In this document: piece after piece, positions 42,819 to 51,791 of the stretch
How positions within the stretch are numbered: position 1 is the stretch's first letter
Layout of the letters: each line of letters starts with the position of its first letter
Source of the DNA: JBATTK01 sp049670505
GTDB taxonomy: Bacteria > Bacteroidota > Bacteroidia > Flavobacteriales > Flavobacteriaceae
Direction of reading: 5' to 3'
Length of the DNA stretch: 55,112 bases
Assembly (NCBI GenBank): GCA_049670505.1
Contig: JBATTK010000073.1
Coordinates: 1-55,112 of the forward strand
Notes under the pieces: generated by a model
The model's input: the letters and a program-made list of their open reading frames with translations, nothing else
Databases searched by the model: none
Told to the model about the DNA's origin: nothing
Position numbers and translations under genes: made by a program

Positions 42819-43037
42819 TCAATCTTCCCATCCACATAAGGTCCTACCTATTTCTTTCGCCGTTGATAGTGACACTTCATAAACCTTTGTAGAACAGTTT
42901 GACAAGCCTCTACAGGATTTTTTATAATGATAGCGTTTACTTCCTTTTCCTTTACATATATAGACTTCTGTCTCCAGGGAAACTATTTGGTCAAGAGAAA
43001 GTAATAAAATGCCGAATAAGAGTATGAGAAATTTCAT
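42819..43037 (-). CDS. Small secreted protein with His/Cys motif
   Basis: The 72-residue protein has a signal peptide or membrane anchor (MKFLILLFGILLLSLDQIVS), then VYICKGKGSKRYHYKKSCRG and RTLCGW. The pattern C-x8-H-x3-C with a further C-x4-C and terminal Cys could bind zinc; related small proteins occur in many bacteria without a known role. An ATG two codons upstream (43043) is also possible. Confidence 0.55.
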   Translation of the reverse strand: MKFLILLFGILLLSLDQIVSLETEVYICKGKGSKRYHYKKSCRGLSNCSTKVYEVSLSTAKEIGRTLCGWED

Positions 43038-43096
43038 TTGCATTGACTTTTTTTATGTTGAAATGTTTTTATAAAAAGGAATATCACACATAGACT

Positions 43097-44149
43097 TTAC
43101 TCATCTTCATAATAAGTCGCCGTTGTCAATAATTGTTCCTCAAACTGATAGATATCGTCTATTGATGCTATAAGATGCCTATTTTCTCCTTTATCTTTTT
43201 CAAAAATACCTATGTATTTATTAGTGCTATTTAAATGCAGCCTGCACAAGGGCTTTCTGTTATTATCGTCCAACAGTATTCCAAAATAAGATTGTGTGTC
43301 TCTATGGGCAATACGATGAATAGGGAGTTTTCTTCGTAAAATGGCGACGACAATCCGAAAACCTTCCAACTCTTCTTCAGTAGTTTCAATCTTACTTACC
43401 TCTTCTGATTCTTGGGTCTCTTCTTGCTGTTGTTCTGCCTCTTTGTTCAATGCAGCATTTAGGCGATCATTTACTTTCTCACTAATGGTCTGCGTGAAAG
43501 CCTTACCTACCAAGTCGGTAAATTCTACCATAACCTTTTCCGTAAGCCGACCTGTATATACTTCACTTGCAAATAGTTTCACGAAATGGTAGGAAGGGGA
43601 TTGTATTTCCTGGGCAATCAACTTTTTTATCTCTTTGGTATACTTTAAGGCACTGGCGTTGTTTACAATTTTAGCAATGTCAAAATTAGATTTATGGAAC
43701 TTGGCAATTTCATGGATTGTGCTTTCTTTTAACTGAGTGATATCAAATTCCAAAAAAGGCTTTTCGTCCATTTTGTTGGCAGCTTCCAAATCTGTATAAA
43801 AACCATATTCAATGCCGTTGGTCAGTAATGCAAACCTAGTTTTAGTAGTGTGAAAATAACGGAACAACTGAGAATTGTGCGCATTAAGGTTTTCTTTCCA
43901 GTTCTTGCATTCAATGATGATAATGGGCTGCTCATTCTGAAAAATAGCATAGTCCACCTTTTCACCCCTTTTAAGACCAATGTCTGCCGTAAACTCTGGC
44001 ACAACCTCGGTTGGGTTAAAAGTATCGTAGCCCAATAAGTTGATAAACGGAAGTACAAAAGCGTGTTTGGTAGATTCTTCCGTATCTATTTTCTCTTTCA
44101 ACTTGTCTATTTTTTCGGCAAGGGCTTTTAGTTGGTTTTGGAGTTGCAT
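43097..44149 (-). CDS. HsdR N-terminal-type restriction endonuclease domain protein
   Basis: The 350-residue protein opens with an HsdR_N-like PD-(D/E)xK domain: STKHAFVLPFINLLGYDTFN, KVDYAIFQNEQPIIIIECK with the Asp and ExK catalytic residues, and QLFRYFHTTKTRFALLTNG. A central helical part and a C-terminal beta domain (RIAHRDTQSYFGILLDDNNR) follow. No HsdM/HsdS or translocase domain is present, so it is an orphan nuclease. It starts 2 bases after the upstream small gene stop. Confidence 0.8.
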   Translation of the reverse strand: MQLQNQLKALAEKIDKLKEKIDTEESTKHAFVLPFINLLGYDTFNPTEVVPEFTADIGLKRGEKVDYAIFQNEQPIIIIECKNWKENLNAHNSQLFRYFHTTKTRFALLTNGIEYGFYTDLEAANKMDEKPFLEFDITQLKESTIHEIAKFHKSNFDIAKIVNNASALKYTKEIKKLIAQEIQSPSYHFVKLFASEVYTGRLTEKVMVEFTDLVGKAFTQTISEKVNDRLNAALNKEAEQQQEETQESEEVSKIETTEEELEGFRIVVAILRRKLPIHRIAHRDTQSYFGILLDDNNRKPLCRLHLNSTNKYIGIFEKDKGENRHLIASIDDIYQFEEQLLTTATYYEDE

Positions 44150-44151
44150 GA

Positions 44152-44445
44152 TTATAATCCTACGTTTTTTTCTTCTTGTTCTTCAATTTGTTTCCATTTC
44201 CGATAATTCTCTTCATCATCGGCTTGCAAAAATGATGCTGCTACTAATCCAGCTTGTACATAGGCATCTATGGCATAGCCATTCCTTTTTGCTATCTCAT
44301 ATTGCTTAATAGCATCCTCAGCTACCTTGACCTCTATTTTATTCATTTCGTTTTCAACTTGATTTTCAAGTCCTCCACCAAAAAAATAACCTGTAATCGT
44401 GATTAAAAAAATAACAGCTATAATAAATTTGATTCCATTTTTCAT
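44152..44445 (-). CDS. Small single-pass membrane protein
   Basis: The 97-residue protein has one transmembrane helix (FIIAVIFLITITGYFFGG) and a soluble helical tail (EDAIKQYEIAKRNGYAIDAY). No known family. It lies between two cassette genes with almost no spacing, so it belongs to the same transcript. Confidence 0.55.
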   Translation of the reverse strand: MKNGIKFIIAVIFLITITGYFFGGGLENQVENEMNKIEVKVAEDAIKQYEIAKRNGYAIDAYVQAGLVAASFLQADDEENYRKWKQIEEQEEKNVGL

Positions 44446-44454
44446 AGATAGGGC

Positions 44455-44661
44455 TTAAGTAGTGTGACATTTGTTTGAGCAGTAGTAACATCCGTTTACC
44501 TTAGCATAATGAGTTTTAGCTTCTTTAACTGCATCCTTGCAATTATTGTAATCACCCAAGTAAATCCTATTTTCTACTTTAGGTAGATAATCACACCCTT
44601 CTTTATGGACTTCATGGTCACCGTTGTTTTGTGCATTTTTATTTACGCAGTACTTTGCCAT
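44455..44661 (-). CDS. Small Cys/His-rich cytoplasmic protein
   Basis: The 68-residue protein carries HEVHKEGCDYLPKVENRIYL and GCYYCSNKCHTT. It has several Cys and His residues (H-x4-C, C-x2-C-x3-C) suited to zinc binding. Similar small proteins of unknown role are widespread. The start at MAKYCVNK (44661) removes an improbable 25-residue extension. Confidence 0.6.
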   Translation of the reverse strand: MAKYCVNKNAQNNGDHEVHKEGCDYLPKVENRIYLGDYNNCKDAVKEAKTHYAKVNGCYYCSNKCHTT

Positions 44662-44701
44662 TTTTTTGATTTTTGAATTATTACGACTCGAATTAAATAT
44701 T

Positions 44702-44971
44702 TTAAATTGCCTTAAACTTACTGGCCAAAACCGCAACAGCTTTCTCCAATGTTACTCCATGGTTATTGCAAACTGTCTTTATATCGTTTATTGCTTGATT
44801 TGAAGTTTTCTTTGGATGCCAGAGAGTAGTATTTGGCAAATAATAGGTTTTTGTTTCTCCTTTATATTGAAAATTATCCAGGTAATCCAATTTTTCCATT
44901 GCTGACTTAACACTAGTATGAAGCTTATTTATGTCATAAGAAATCAAAATGTTTCCGACAGTATTTCCCAT
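44702..44971 (-). CDS. Small protein with possible Cas2/VapD-like fold
   Basis: The 89-residue protein starts with GNILISYDIN, the first strand and Asp typical of Cas2 and VapD-type ferredoxin folds, followed by a helix, YLPNTTLWHPKKTSNQAIND and a C-terminal helix. The match is by pattern only. It heads the cassette 44971-42819. Confidence 0.45.
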   Translation of the reverse strand: MGNTVGNILISYDINKLHTSVKSAMEKLDYLDNFQYKGETKTYYLPNTTLWHPKKTSNQAINDIKTVCNNHGVTLEKAVAVLASKFKAI

Positions 44972-44999
44972 TTCTTTAATTTTTAAAATTAATTGTATT

Positions 45000-45085
45000 C
45001 AAACCTAAACCCAATAAAAGAGAATCCCTTACAGATATCTATAAGGGATTAAAACTTATTTGTGATAACAAGAATAAAAAGCTAG
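45000..45085. repeat. Repeat copy B flanking the HsdR-N-type cassette
   Basis: It starts CAAACCTAAACCCAATAAAA and is the partner of 42720-42780. It includes the terminator listed next. Confidence 0.5.
45010..45050 (-). terminator. Terminator of the sensor kinase-regulator operon
   Basis: AATCCCTTA (45023-45031) pairs with TAAGGGATT (45042-45050) perfectly. On the minus strand it is followed by CTCTTTTATT. It lies 39 bases past the regulator stop. Confidence 0.6.
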
Positions 45086-45088
45086 CGT

Positions 45089-45754
45089 TCAGATTTTACC
45101 TAGCTTTACCAATTTGGCTATCAAATGATGTGTGTTTTTTGCTCCAAATTCATCAAACAGTTTACTTACTTTTTTGTCAATGGTACTTTCGCTGTTGGGT
45201 TTAATATCCAATCGTTTTAATTTCTTTGCAATCTCCTTTTTGGTAAAACCTTCGGCCAAGTCTTTCAAAATCATAAGGTCATATTTATCCAACTCAAAAA
45301 TAGAGTCAGCAGCGTTGAGATTAATTTGTGGAGAGACATATGTTCTGTTCTGATATACCTCGCGAATGGCGTTTATCAATTCCACCAATCCGTTACGCCC
45401 TTTGCAGACATAACCGTTTATTTCCTGTTCTTTAAAAAGCGGATTTATTTGAATGGGATCATCTATCATAGAATTTACTATGATCTTTACATTGGAATCT
45501 ATGCTTCTTATCGCTGTGATAAGTGCCTTGCCCGAAGTGAGTTTTCTGGGTATATGACTTTCTTTAAAAGTAAGGTCTGTAATCAATAAATCATACGGGT
45601 CTTTAGAATTGTGGGCAAATTTAAACCGATTGTATGCCTTGTCGCAATAAAGTTCTTCCTGTATCTCCGGAATTTGCAGCCTATTTTGCAATGCTTCTGA
45701 TATTCCTTTGCTAGTATCTTGAAAGTCTTCCGCAATCAATATTTTTTTGAACAT
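45089..45754 (-). CDS. NarL-type response regulator
   Basis: The 221-residue protein has a receiver domain with ILIAEDFQDT, LLITDLTFKES (Asp acceptor), KIIVNSMID and GYVCKGRNG (Lys), followed by a LuxR-type HTH (DLAEGFTKKEIAKKLKRL, STIDKKVSKLFDEFGAKN). The ATG at 45754 is used; the longer reading frame overlaps the kinase gene. It follows the sensor kinase by 13 bases and forms its two-component partner. Confidence 0.85.
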   Translation of the reverse strand: MFKKILIAEDFQDTSKGISEALQNRLQIPEIQEELYCDKAYNRFKFAHNSKDPYDLLITDLTFKESHIPRKLTSGKALITAIRSIDSNVKIIVNSMIDDPIQINPLFKEQEINGYVCKGRNGLVELINAIREVYQNRTYVSPQINLNAADSIFELDKYDLMILKDLAEGFTKKEIAKKLKRLDIKPNSESTIDKKVSKLFDEFGAKNTHHLIAKLVKLGKI

Positions 45755-45767
45755 GGTCTGTGTTTTT

Positions 45768-47711
45768 TTACTTGGGGACTTCAATAAGGGCCTTAAAACC
45801 TTTGCCCTCTTCTGAATCAAAAGTAATAGTTCCATTAATCGCCTGAATACGCTTTTCTGTATTCCACAGTCCATTTTTATAATTTAAACTATCTTTTGAG
45901 GTGCCGACCCCATCATCTGAATAATCTATTTTCAGTTTCTTCTTAGTTTGTTCAAAATCAATGGAAACTAGTGTTGCTTTGCTGTGTTTCTGCATATTAA
46001 TCATTAACTCTTGCAGTACTTTAAACACGGTTTCCTTTGTGAATTCGGAAATATCATACCAGTCAACTGTTGTGCTGCCCGTAGTGACTAATGTCATATT
46101 TTTGCTATAATTCCCGAGCATGCTAAAAAGAAAATTCTTGAAATTCGGTCCTTTATCTACATCATTGATTTCTCTTGAAAAGTCTCTACTTTGGTCATAG
46201 GCATTTCCAATAACATCCAATATTTTCGATTTAGGGGCATTGTTCTGTAAGAGGATAATTGCTTGGTTTAGTTTGCCCCCAAAATCGTCATGTATCCGTC
46301 TGGATAGTTTTGCTTCGGTTTTAAACACCTCTTTTTGTTTTTCTTTTTCGTTCTCCTGTTTTAAGCGTTTAGTACGCTGAACAAAATAATATCCCGCAAA
46401 GCCGAGTATCATCAAAAGCAGCCCTCCAATAGAGGAGAATATAATTTTTTGATTGCGTTGTTGGGCAACTTCCAATTCTTTTTCCGCATTTTCTTTTTCC
46501 AAACGCAGAATGGATTCCTGTTTTAATTTATCGTCATATTTATACTTTGCAAACTGTGTTTTCACTTTTAGTTCTTGCGCATAGAGACTGTCTTGCAAAA
46601 GCATATAACGGTCACGAAGTTTTATATTTTGGGGTTGCAATTGCATCAAAAACTTCAGGGCATCCTTTTCCGCCCGAGGCATTTTTATTGTCTTTGATAA
46701 TTGAATGACCGAATTAAAATACGACTCAGCTTTCTTCGGATAGGTTTTACTATAGAATTCTCCTAAACGCGTATAGCTAGCAATTTGACCTCTTTGGTCA
46801 TTGTTTTGTTGTCGAATCCTTAATGGTTCTAGGAAAGCTTTAGCTTTTATACTATTTCCATTGAGCCATTGGGCATAGGCAAGGTTGTCCAAGACTCTGG
46901 CATATTCTTTTTGGTTGTTTTTCAATAAGGAATCCTTGACAATAGATTGTAATAAAGAAATAGAATTATTGTATTCTTTGTTATCTATATAAGTAGCTGC
47001 CAGATTATTTTTGTAAATGAGCTTATCTTCTTTAGAACCAGTAGTTTCAATGGCTTTCATATAGTAGTCGGTAGCATCTGGATAATTCAACAGTTTTCTA
47101 TGGTTTGTTGCCAGAGCGTTATAACAATAGGCGATATATTTATTATCCTTTTGAGGGTTTAAGTACCTTAATGCTTCGGTCAGTGTTTCCTTGCTTCCAA
47201 AAAAATCGTTATTATTTTTTTGAATCGTAGCCATGTTTAACAGGTTTCTCCCTATCCAGCTGCTATCCTTTATTTTTTCAAAATATGTTTTTGAAAGGGT
47301 GTAATTTTGAAATGCCTTATCATTATTGCGGGATACCTCAGCAAAATAGTACCCCATTAAATAATACTGTCTGGCCAAAATAAAGTCATCCTTGATTTCC
47401 AAAGCATGACTTATCAATTGCTTGTTATGAATTAAGAGGCTGTCGTATTCATTAAGAGAGAGATGGAGAAAGTTTTTTTGATAGAGAAGTTGACTATGGA
47501 TAGTATCTTTTTTAGTTTTCTTTGAAAAGAAAAAAGATTTATTTAGAGCTTGGTGCCTTTTGTCTAAAGTAACACTCTCATCTTTAGATAGATTATGGTA
47601 GAACAAAATACTATCATGTACCGTATTAGTTTTTGAAACATTGGCCCCGTTCCTATGCTTACAAGAAATACAAAAACCAATAATGATTAGTAACATGAAT
47701 TTTTTCAACAT
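45768..47711 (-). CDS. TPR-containing sensor histidine kinase
   Basis: The 647-residue protein has a lipobox-like leader (FCISC, so it may be a lipoprotein or signal-anchored), a TPR sensory part of about 370 residues, and a transmembrane segment (KIIFSSIGGLLLMILGFAGY). A coiled linker leads to a HisKA_3-like core with LSRRIHDDFGGKLNQ (His phosphoacceptor) and an HATPase domain with LQELMINMQKHSKA and DYSDDGVG. Start at 47711 fits the leader. It is cotranscribed with the NarL-type regulator and lies 75 bases after a tiny lipoprotein gene. Confidence 0.85.
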   Translation of the reverse strand: MLKKFMLLIIIGFCISCKHRNGANVSKTNTVHDSILFYHNLSKDESVTLDKRHQALNKSFFFSKKTKKDTIHSQLLYQKNFLHLSLNEYDSLLIHNKQLISHALEIKDDFILARQYYLMGYYFAEVSRNNDKAFQNYTLSKTYFEKIKDSSWIGRNLLNMATIQKNNNDFFGSKETLTEALRYLNPQKDNKYIAYCYNALATNHRKLLNYPDATDYYMKAIETTGSKEDKLIYKNNLAATYIDNKEYNNSISLLQSIVKDSLLKNNQKEYARVLDNLAYAQWLNGNSIKAKAFLEPLRIRQQNNDQRGQIASYTRLGEFYSKTYPKKAESYFNSVIQLSKTIKMPRAEKDALKFLMQLQPQNIKLRDRYMLLQDSLYAQELKVKTQFAKYKYDDKLKQESILRLEKENAEKELEVAQQRNQKIIFSSIGGLLLMILGFAGYYFVQRTKRLKQENEKEKQKEVFKTEAKLSRRIHDDFGGKLNQAIILLQNNAPKSKILDVIGNAYDQSRDFSREINDVDKGPNFKNFLFSMLGNYSKNMTLVTTGSTTVDWYDISEFTKETVFKVLQELMINMQKHSKATLVSIDFEQTKKKLKIDYSDDGVGTSKDSLNYKNGLWNTEKRIQAINGTITFDSEEGKGFKALIEVPK

Positions 47712-47786
47712 CAGTATTTTTGATATATTAAAATAAAAAGAGCCATACATGAAAGTATGGCTCAAATTAGTTAAAATAATTTGGAA

Positions 47787-47948
47787 TTACCCTCCAGGTG
47801 GCGGTGGCGGTGTTATTGGATCACCATCATCACCTTCAGTTGCCCGAGTTTCATAAAGAGCGTCCGTTTCTGCGACAGAATCGCTAGTACAAGAAAATAG
47901 GAATGTATTAAAAACCAGTGCCATTAAGGCTATAATAACTTTTTTCAT
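47787..47948 (-). CDS. Tiny lipoprotein with proline-rich tail
   Basis: The 53-residue product MKKVIIALMALVFNTFLFSC carries a lipobox (Cys20) and then an acidic, disordered stretch ending PITPPPPPGG. It precedes the sensor kinase on the same strand and could be a ligand or partner of its TPR region; similar small peptides are seen ahead of kinase genes in the group as I recall. No domain is present. Confidence 0.6.
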   Translation of the reverse strand: MKKVIIALMALVFNTFLFSCTSDSVAETDALYETRATEGDDGDPITPPPPPGG

Positions 47949-48331
47949 CTTTTTAAAATTTTGAGATTAAACAAAGAGGTGGCTGTCCGGGATTTTCCCA
48001 GAATATTTTTGCTTTCAACCACCCCTAAGTGTTTGGAGTACTCCTTGTTTTTTGGAAAGTGGAAATCTTATGCGGCAGCGTTCAACTACTTTCCATTTGG
48101 CTGAATACCAGCCGCATTATAGATTTCCGTAAGAATGAATTTTCTAGAATTGCTATGTTAGCTACACACAGCTTTAAATCATTCTTGAGAACAAAGTAAA
48201 TTGAAGTGAAGAAAATGATTGTAGACAAAGAGTTGACTTGTCTTTGACATTTAATGGACATCAATCATGACGGGCGTTCACAAGGCATTTTGTCTGCGAT
48301 TTGTCAATAGAAAATTTGTATTTTTAGGAAA
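47949..48331. other. 383-base divergent promoter interval
   Basis: It separates the kinase operon (minus strand) and the 48332 gene (plus strand). No gene is seen. A possible TTTG/TATTTTTA pair at 48299-48326 may drive the plus-strand gene, but spacing is short. Confidence 0.4.
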
Positions 48332-49015
48332 ATGGATGAAAAAAGAATAGGGCAAATTGTTCGTAAGGTATTTGAAAAAGCAAGGAAGGAATGTGTGACA
48401 CATACCAAGAATGGACTATGTCGTCATGTTGAAAAGGAAATTGACCTGAGCTATAAGACTCTAGAAAGAGCTTATGAAAAGTATGAAGAAAAACAAAAGA
48501 GCATAGGGCTCCCGACAGCCGAAAGTGTGAATTTTTTTTGTAGGTATCTTGGATACGATAGCTATAAAGACTATGTTTTAAAAATTAGGAGTAAGCGTAA
48601 ATGGATAATATCTATTAGTATTAGTATTGCATTCGGAGCTATTTTACTAATAGCATTGGTTCCAAAAAACTCAATATCCAACAATCAGATTATTCCAGAA
48701 GAAAACCGCTGTATGACATGGGCCGACTCATTATACATTAAAGTTTCTTGTACCACAAAGCCATACTCCAAATATGGAACTAAAATCGAGCCTCTAGATC
48801 AAATTAGATTGAAGAATTTTAAACAAGTAAAGGTTACAATGGCTACCCAATTTTTTGCCGAAGAAACCAATAAACCACTAATTTGGTATCATAAAACCAA
48901 GGATGGAGAGATTGAATACTTTACAGCTCCTGGTTTACATCCAATAACTGAAAAAACATTGGATGAGATTACCGAATACATCATTCAGAAATATGTGCCG
49001 TTACATTCCAAATAG
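48332..49015 (+). CDS. Conserved single-pass membrane protein
   Basis: The 227-residue protein has an N-terminal cytoplasmic part (IGQIVRKVFEKARKECVTHT, LSYKTLERAYEKYEEKQKS) that looks like a helical DNA- or protein-binding module. A transmembrane helix (WIISISISIAFGAILLIALV) and an extracellular domain follow with MTWADSLYIKVSC and PLIWYHKTKDGEIEYFTAPG, ending ITEYIIQKYVPLHS. The C-terminal segment is repeated in many Flavobacteriia island proteins. Function unknown; it may be a membrane-bound regulator. Confidence 0.55.
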   Translation: MDEKRIGQIVRKVFEKARKECVTHTKNGLCRHVEKEIDLSYKTLERAYEKYEEKQKSIGLPTAESVNFFCRYLGYDSYKDYVLKIRSKRKWIISISISIAFGAILLIALVPKNSISNNQIIPEENRCMTWADSLYIKVSCTTKPYSKYGTKIEPLDQIRLKNFKQVKVTMATQFFAEETNKPLIWYHKTKDGEIEYFTAPGLHPITEKTLDEITEYIIQKYVPLHSK

Positions 49016-49158
49016 GAAGATTCTTTTATAAATTAAAGGCTTTGAAATTTGTTATGGGCATTATCGAAGTTAGCATAACTATGCTCGTGCTATTTCCAGT
49101 TCAACAAGTTATAATTATTGATTGGCAAAGGATAGTTATAAGGTCAATATAGTAAAGC

Positions 49159-51345
49159 CTAAAGAACAGACTCAAAAATTCCAATGACCTTAAATGAAGA
49201 TTGCGTTTGGTCTTGCAGTACAAGTTCCTGATAACTTGAATCAGTGGATAAGGGTTTCAATACAATAACATCATGCCTCCATTCATCCCCATCAGAAACT
49301 TTTTTACTATGGTATTCCTTCACCGTATAACAGGAACCGAAGTCGGCATCCTGAATATCTCTATGCTCCGCAAGAACTATTCGTCCATTTCTAGAGCCAC
49401 CAGAATATTTCCGAAAAAGACAAAATGCCCCATTCGGAATAACCTTGTTCATGGATTCTCCAATTATTTGACAAGCGAACAAATCCTTGGATGGCCGATA
49501 ATTTTGAGGAAGCTGAATCCATGCCACATCCTCCACTTGCTGAATTTGGCCAAAGTCACCAGCAGATACCTTTAAATCATATAATGGAATACTGTTCTCG
49601 AAGGGTATTACTTTGGAAAATGGAATTAAATTTACTTTTTTCTTGCGCTTTATTTCCGGAATATATTGTGCCAGATACTCTTTGAGATTCTTGTCACACA
49701 CATAAATATAGGTGCCTTTAATCCCTCGAAGCATTATGGTTTTATAAATATTTATAATGAATTCCTTTAACTCCTGAGGATTTTCTATGGCTTGTTTGCC
49801 ATTCTTATCAAAATAATTTTCCTTTATAATCACTATTTCATTTGTCTTTACATCATAGGTGATTTCATGGCCAAAAATAACCCCGGCGTAGTTTAAATCA
49901 TATCCTTGAGTTGTATGTATACATCCTACTTCCTTTATGGAGTCTACTGAGTTTATCCAGTCCTTAGAAGTAGTGTTCCACTTCAATTGTATATCATCAA
50001 ATTCTAGGTCAAATGAATCGGGATCTTTATTGGATTTCCACTCCCATGCATATCCTGCTATTAATCTAGATAACCCATTTTCATCATCTCGAAGTTTAAT
50101 CTGATCATACATATCTTTTACGGAATCAAACAGTAAGAGTTCGTAGTCCTTTGAGTTAAACTCCCTCTGACGTCTGCCCAAGCTACAATTAAGTAGATTA
50201 TGGACAAATGAAACATAGGCATTTCCACCTTTTACCCTAAATTGAGATTTTAGCTCTTCTGCTTTAGTCTCCCCAGATCTTTTTAATTTGTCAAAGTCCT
50301 CCTTTTTGGTATCGGAAGGCTTTATGGATTGTGATTCATCATAAAATAAAATTGTTTTTTTCGATTTCAATAATATCCAATCCAATTCACTACTCGACAT
50401 TTTATCCAACCTCAATTCTTTGCAGACTTTATCAAAAGCACCATAATATGCCCCCAAATTTTGCCGCCTCCTTAATCTGTGTGATTCATCAACCAAAAGA
50501 ATATCATATTCTTCGTTAGTTACTTCTGCGGGACCTATGACCATTCGGGCACTTAATCCCTTTATATTTTTAAACACCTTCTTCAAGGTACTTCTAAAAG
50601 AAGCCATCGGAACCACCAAAGCCATTTTGGGATTGGGTAATTCGTGTTTTAAGGAATCTATGAGATAAACAAATTCCGCTTCACCTTCTCCAAATTCTTT
50701 AAAGTTGAAATCGGAATTATCAGAATAGAGCATTTTGAATAGAAAGATTGCCAAAATAGTTTTGCCAGTACCCGCTCCTCCCTCAATAATTATATTTCGA
50801 TGTTCACGGGTCAAAAGACTTCGAACAATAGTTAGCAATCCGGCCTTTTGTTCCTTGGTGAGGCTTTTATAAGGTGAATATTTAAACAAATCTGAGTTGT
50901 CAATGAAATCTAAGGAGTGTTTAGTAAGGCCTTCTGCACGAAGTGAATCCCATATGGATTTAAACATGTCCCAATAGAGTTCATTTTTTTGGTAATAGCT
51001 GTGATTGGCCAACCCAAGATTCCCATTTTGCAATTGGTAAATACCGTCACCGGATATGTACTTTATGAGATTAGCTTCAATATCTAAAGTGGCGGATTTA
51101 TTAAATTTTTCACTAGTAATTAAATGTACTGAGGTCAACCTAGTTTTCCGGTCATTTTTTAGATGGGCATTCATTCTAGCGTACATATCCGTCGTCTCCC
51201 CGATATACGCCTCCTTAGTTTTTTCTTCACTAAGTATATAAACTACTGGCCATAAATCTTTAGCAAAATGATTATTATTAAATTCCTCAAAAAGATTTGA
51301 GGAAAATTCGTAATCCCTGATAACAAACTGATTTTTTAAAATCAT
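49159..51345 (-). CDS. GIY-YIG - DUF2075 ATPase - S24 peptidase fusion protein
   Basis: The 728-residue protein has three modules. Residues about 34-95 are a GIY-YIG nuclease (VVYILSEEKTKEAYIGETTD, ARMNAHL). Residues about 155-540 are a DUF2075 helicase-like P-loop ATPase with Walker A GGAGTGKT (189-196), YDILLVDESHRLRRR (Walker B, DESH), KTILFYDESQS and IHTTQGYDLNYAGVIFG. Residues about 595-728 are a LexA/S24-type peptidase with Ser631 in IIGESMN and Lys676 in YTVKEYHS. Its start overlaps the stop of a MazG-like gene by 4 bases. The likely role is defence or DNA-damage response, with self-cleavage as a possible switch. Confidence 0.82.
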   Translation of the reverse strand: MILKNQFVIRDYEFSSNLFEEFNNNHFAKDLWPVVYILSEEKTKEAYIGETTDMYARMNAHLKNDRKTRLTSVHLITSEKFNKSATLDIEANLIKYISGDGIYQLQNGNLGLANHSYYQKNELYWDMFKSIWDSLRAEGLTKHSLDFIDNSDLFKYSPYKSLTKEQKAGLLTIVRSLLTREHRNIIIEGGAGTGKTILAIFLFKMLYSDNSDFNFKEFGEGEAEFVYLIDSLKHELPNPKMALVVPMASFRSTLKKVFKNIKGLSARMVIGPAEVTNEEYDILLVDESHRLRRRQNLGAYYGAFDKVCKELRLDKMSSSELDWILLKSKKTILFYDESQSIKPSDTKKEDFDKLKRSGETKAEELKSQFRVKGGNAYVSFVHNLLNCSLGRRQREFNSKDYELLLFDSVKDMYDQIKLRDDENGLSRLIAGYAWEWKSNKDPDSFDLEFDDIQLKWNTTSKDWINSVDSIKEVGCIHTTQGYDLNYAGVIFGHEITYDVKTNEIVIIKENYFDKNGKQAIENPQELKEFIINIYKTIMLRGIKGTYIYVCDKNLKEYLAQYIPEIKRKKKVNLIPFSKVIPFENSIPLYDLKVSAGDFGQIQQVEDVAWIQLPQNYRPSKDLFACQIIGESMNKVIPNGAFCLFRKYSGGSRNGRIVLAEHRDIQDADFGSCYTVKEYHSKKVSDGDEWRHDVIVLKPLSTDSSYQELVLQDQTQSSFKVIGIFESVL

Positions 51346-51662
51346 AGCTCGTTATATTTTTTTGCAGTTCCTTTGGATTTATCGATTGGGTATTTTATTC
51401 CGTTCTTTTTTATTTTATCGAGTATAATCTCTTCAACATCAAAGTTGTACTTTTCTGCAAGAAGTAAGGCATAAGCAAAAACATCGGCCAATTCCTCCTT
51501 TATTTTCTCCTTTTTCGCATCCTCCGCATCTTTCCATAGGAATAACTCTAGCAACTCTCCTGCTTCAACATTGATTGCAATAGCCAAATCCTTTGGGTTA
51601 TGAAATTGTTCCCAGTCACGTTCATTTCTGAATTTTATAAGTTCCTGAATTACCTTGTTCAT
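51342..51662 (-). CDS. MazG-like nucleotide pyrophosphohydrolase
   Basis: The 106-residue protein has the all-alpha NTP-pyrophosphatase pattern: AIAINVEAGELLELFLW (ExxE) and KEELADVFAYALLLAEKY (ExxD), with the usual terminal KNGIKYPIDKSKG. It hydrolyses nucleoside triphosphates, often modified or signalling ones. The ATG at 51662 is preferred over a longer frame to 51716. It is the first gene of the operon and coupled to the helicase fusion gene by ATGA overlap. Confidence 0.85.
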   Translation of the reverse strand: MNKVIQELIKFRNERDWEQFHNPKDLAIAINVEAGELLELFLWKDAEDAKKEKIKEELADVFAYALLLAEKYNFDVEEIILDKIKKNGIKYPIDKSKGTAKKYNEL

Positions 51663-51791
51663 ACAATGATATTTTTTCTTTAAGGACTCGGATGAAGTAT
51701 AAACTTCACTTCGCAAATCAAATATAGCAGATATTGATTAAGTATTATCTATTAAAGGTGTCTAGGTTTCCTAATTATACAGGCCAATAAT

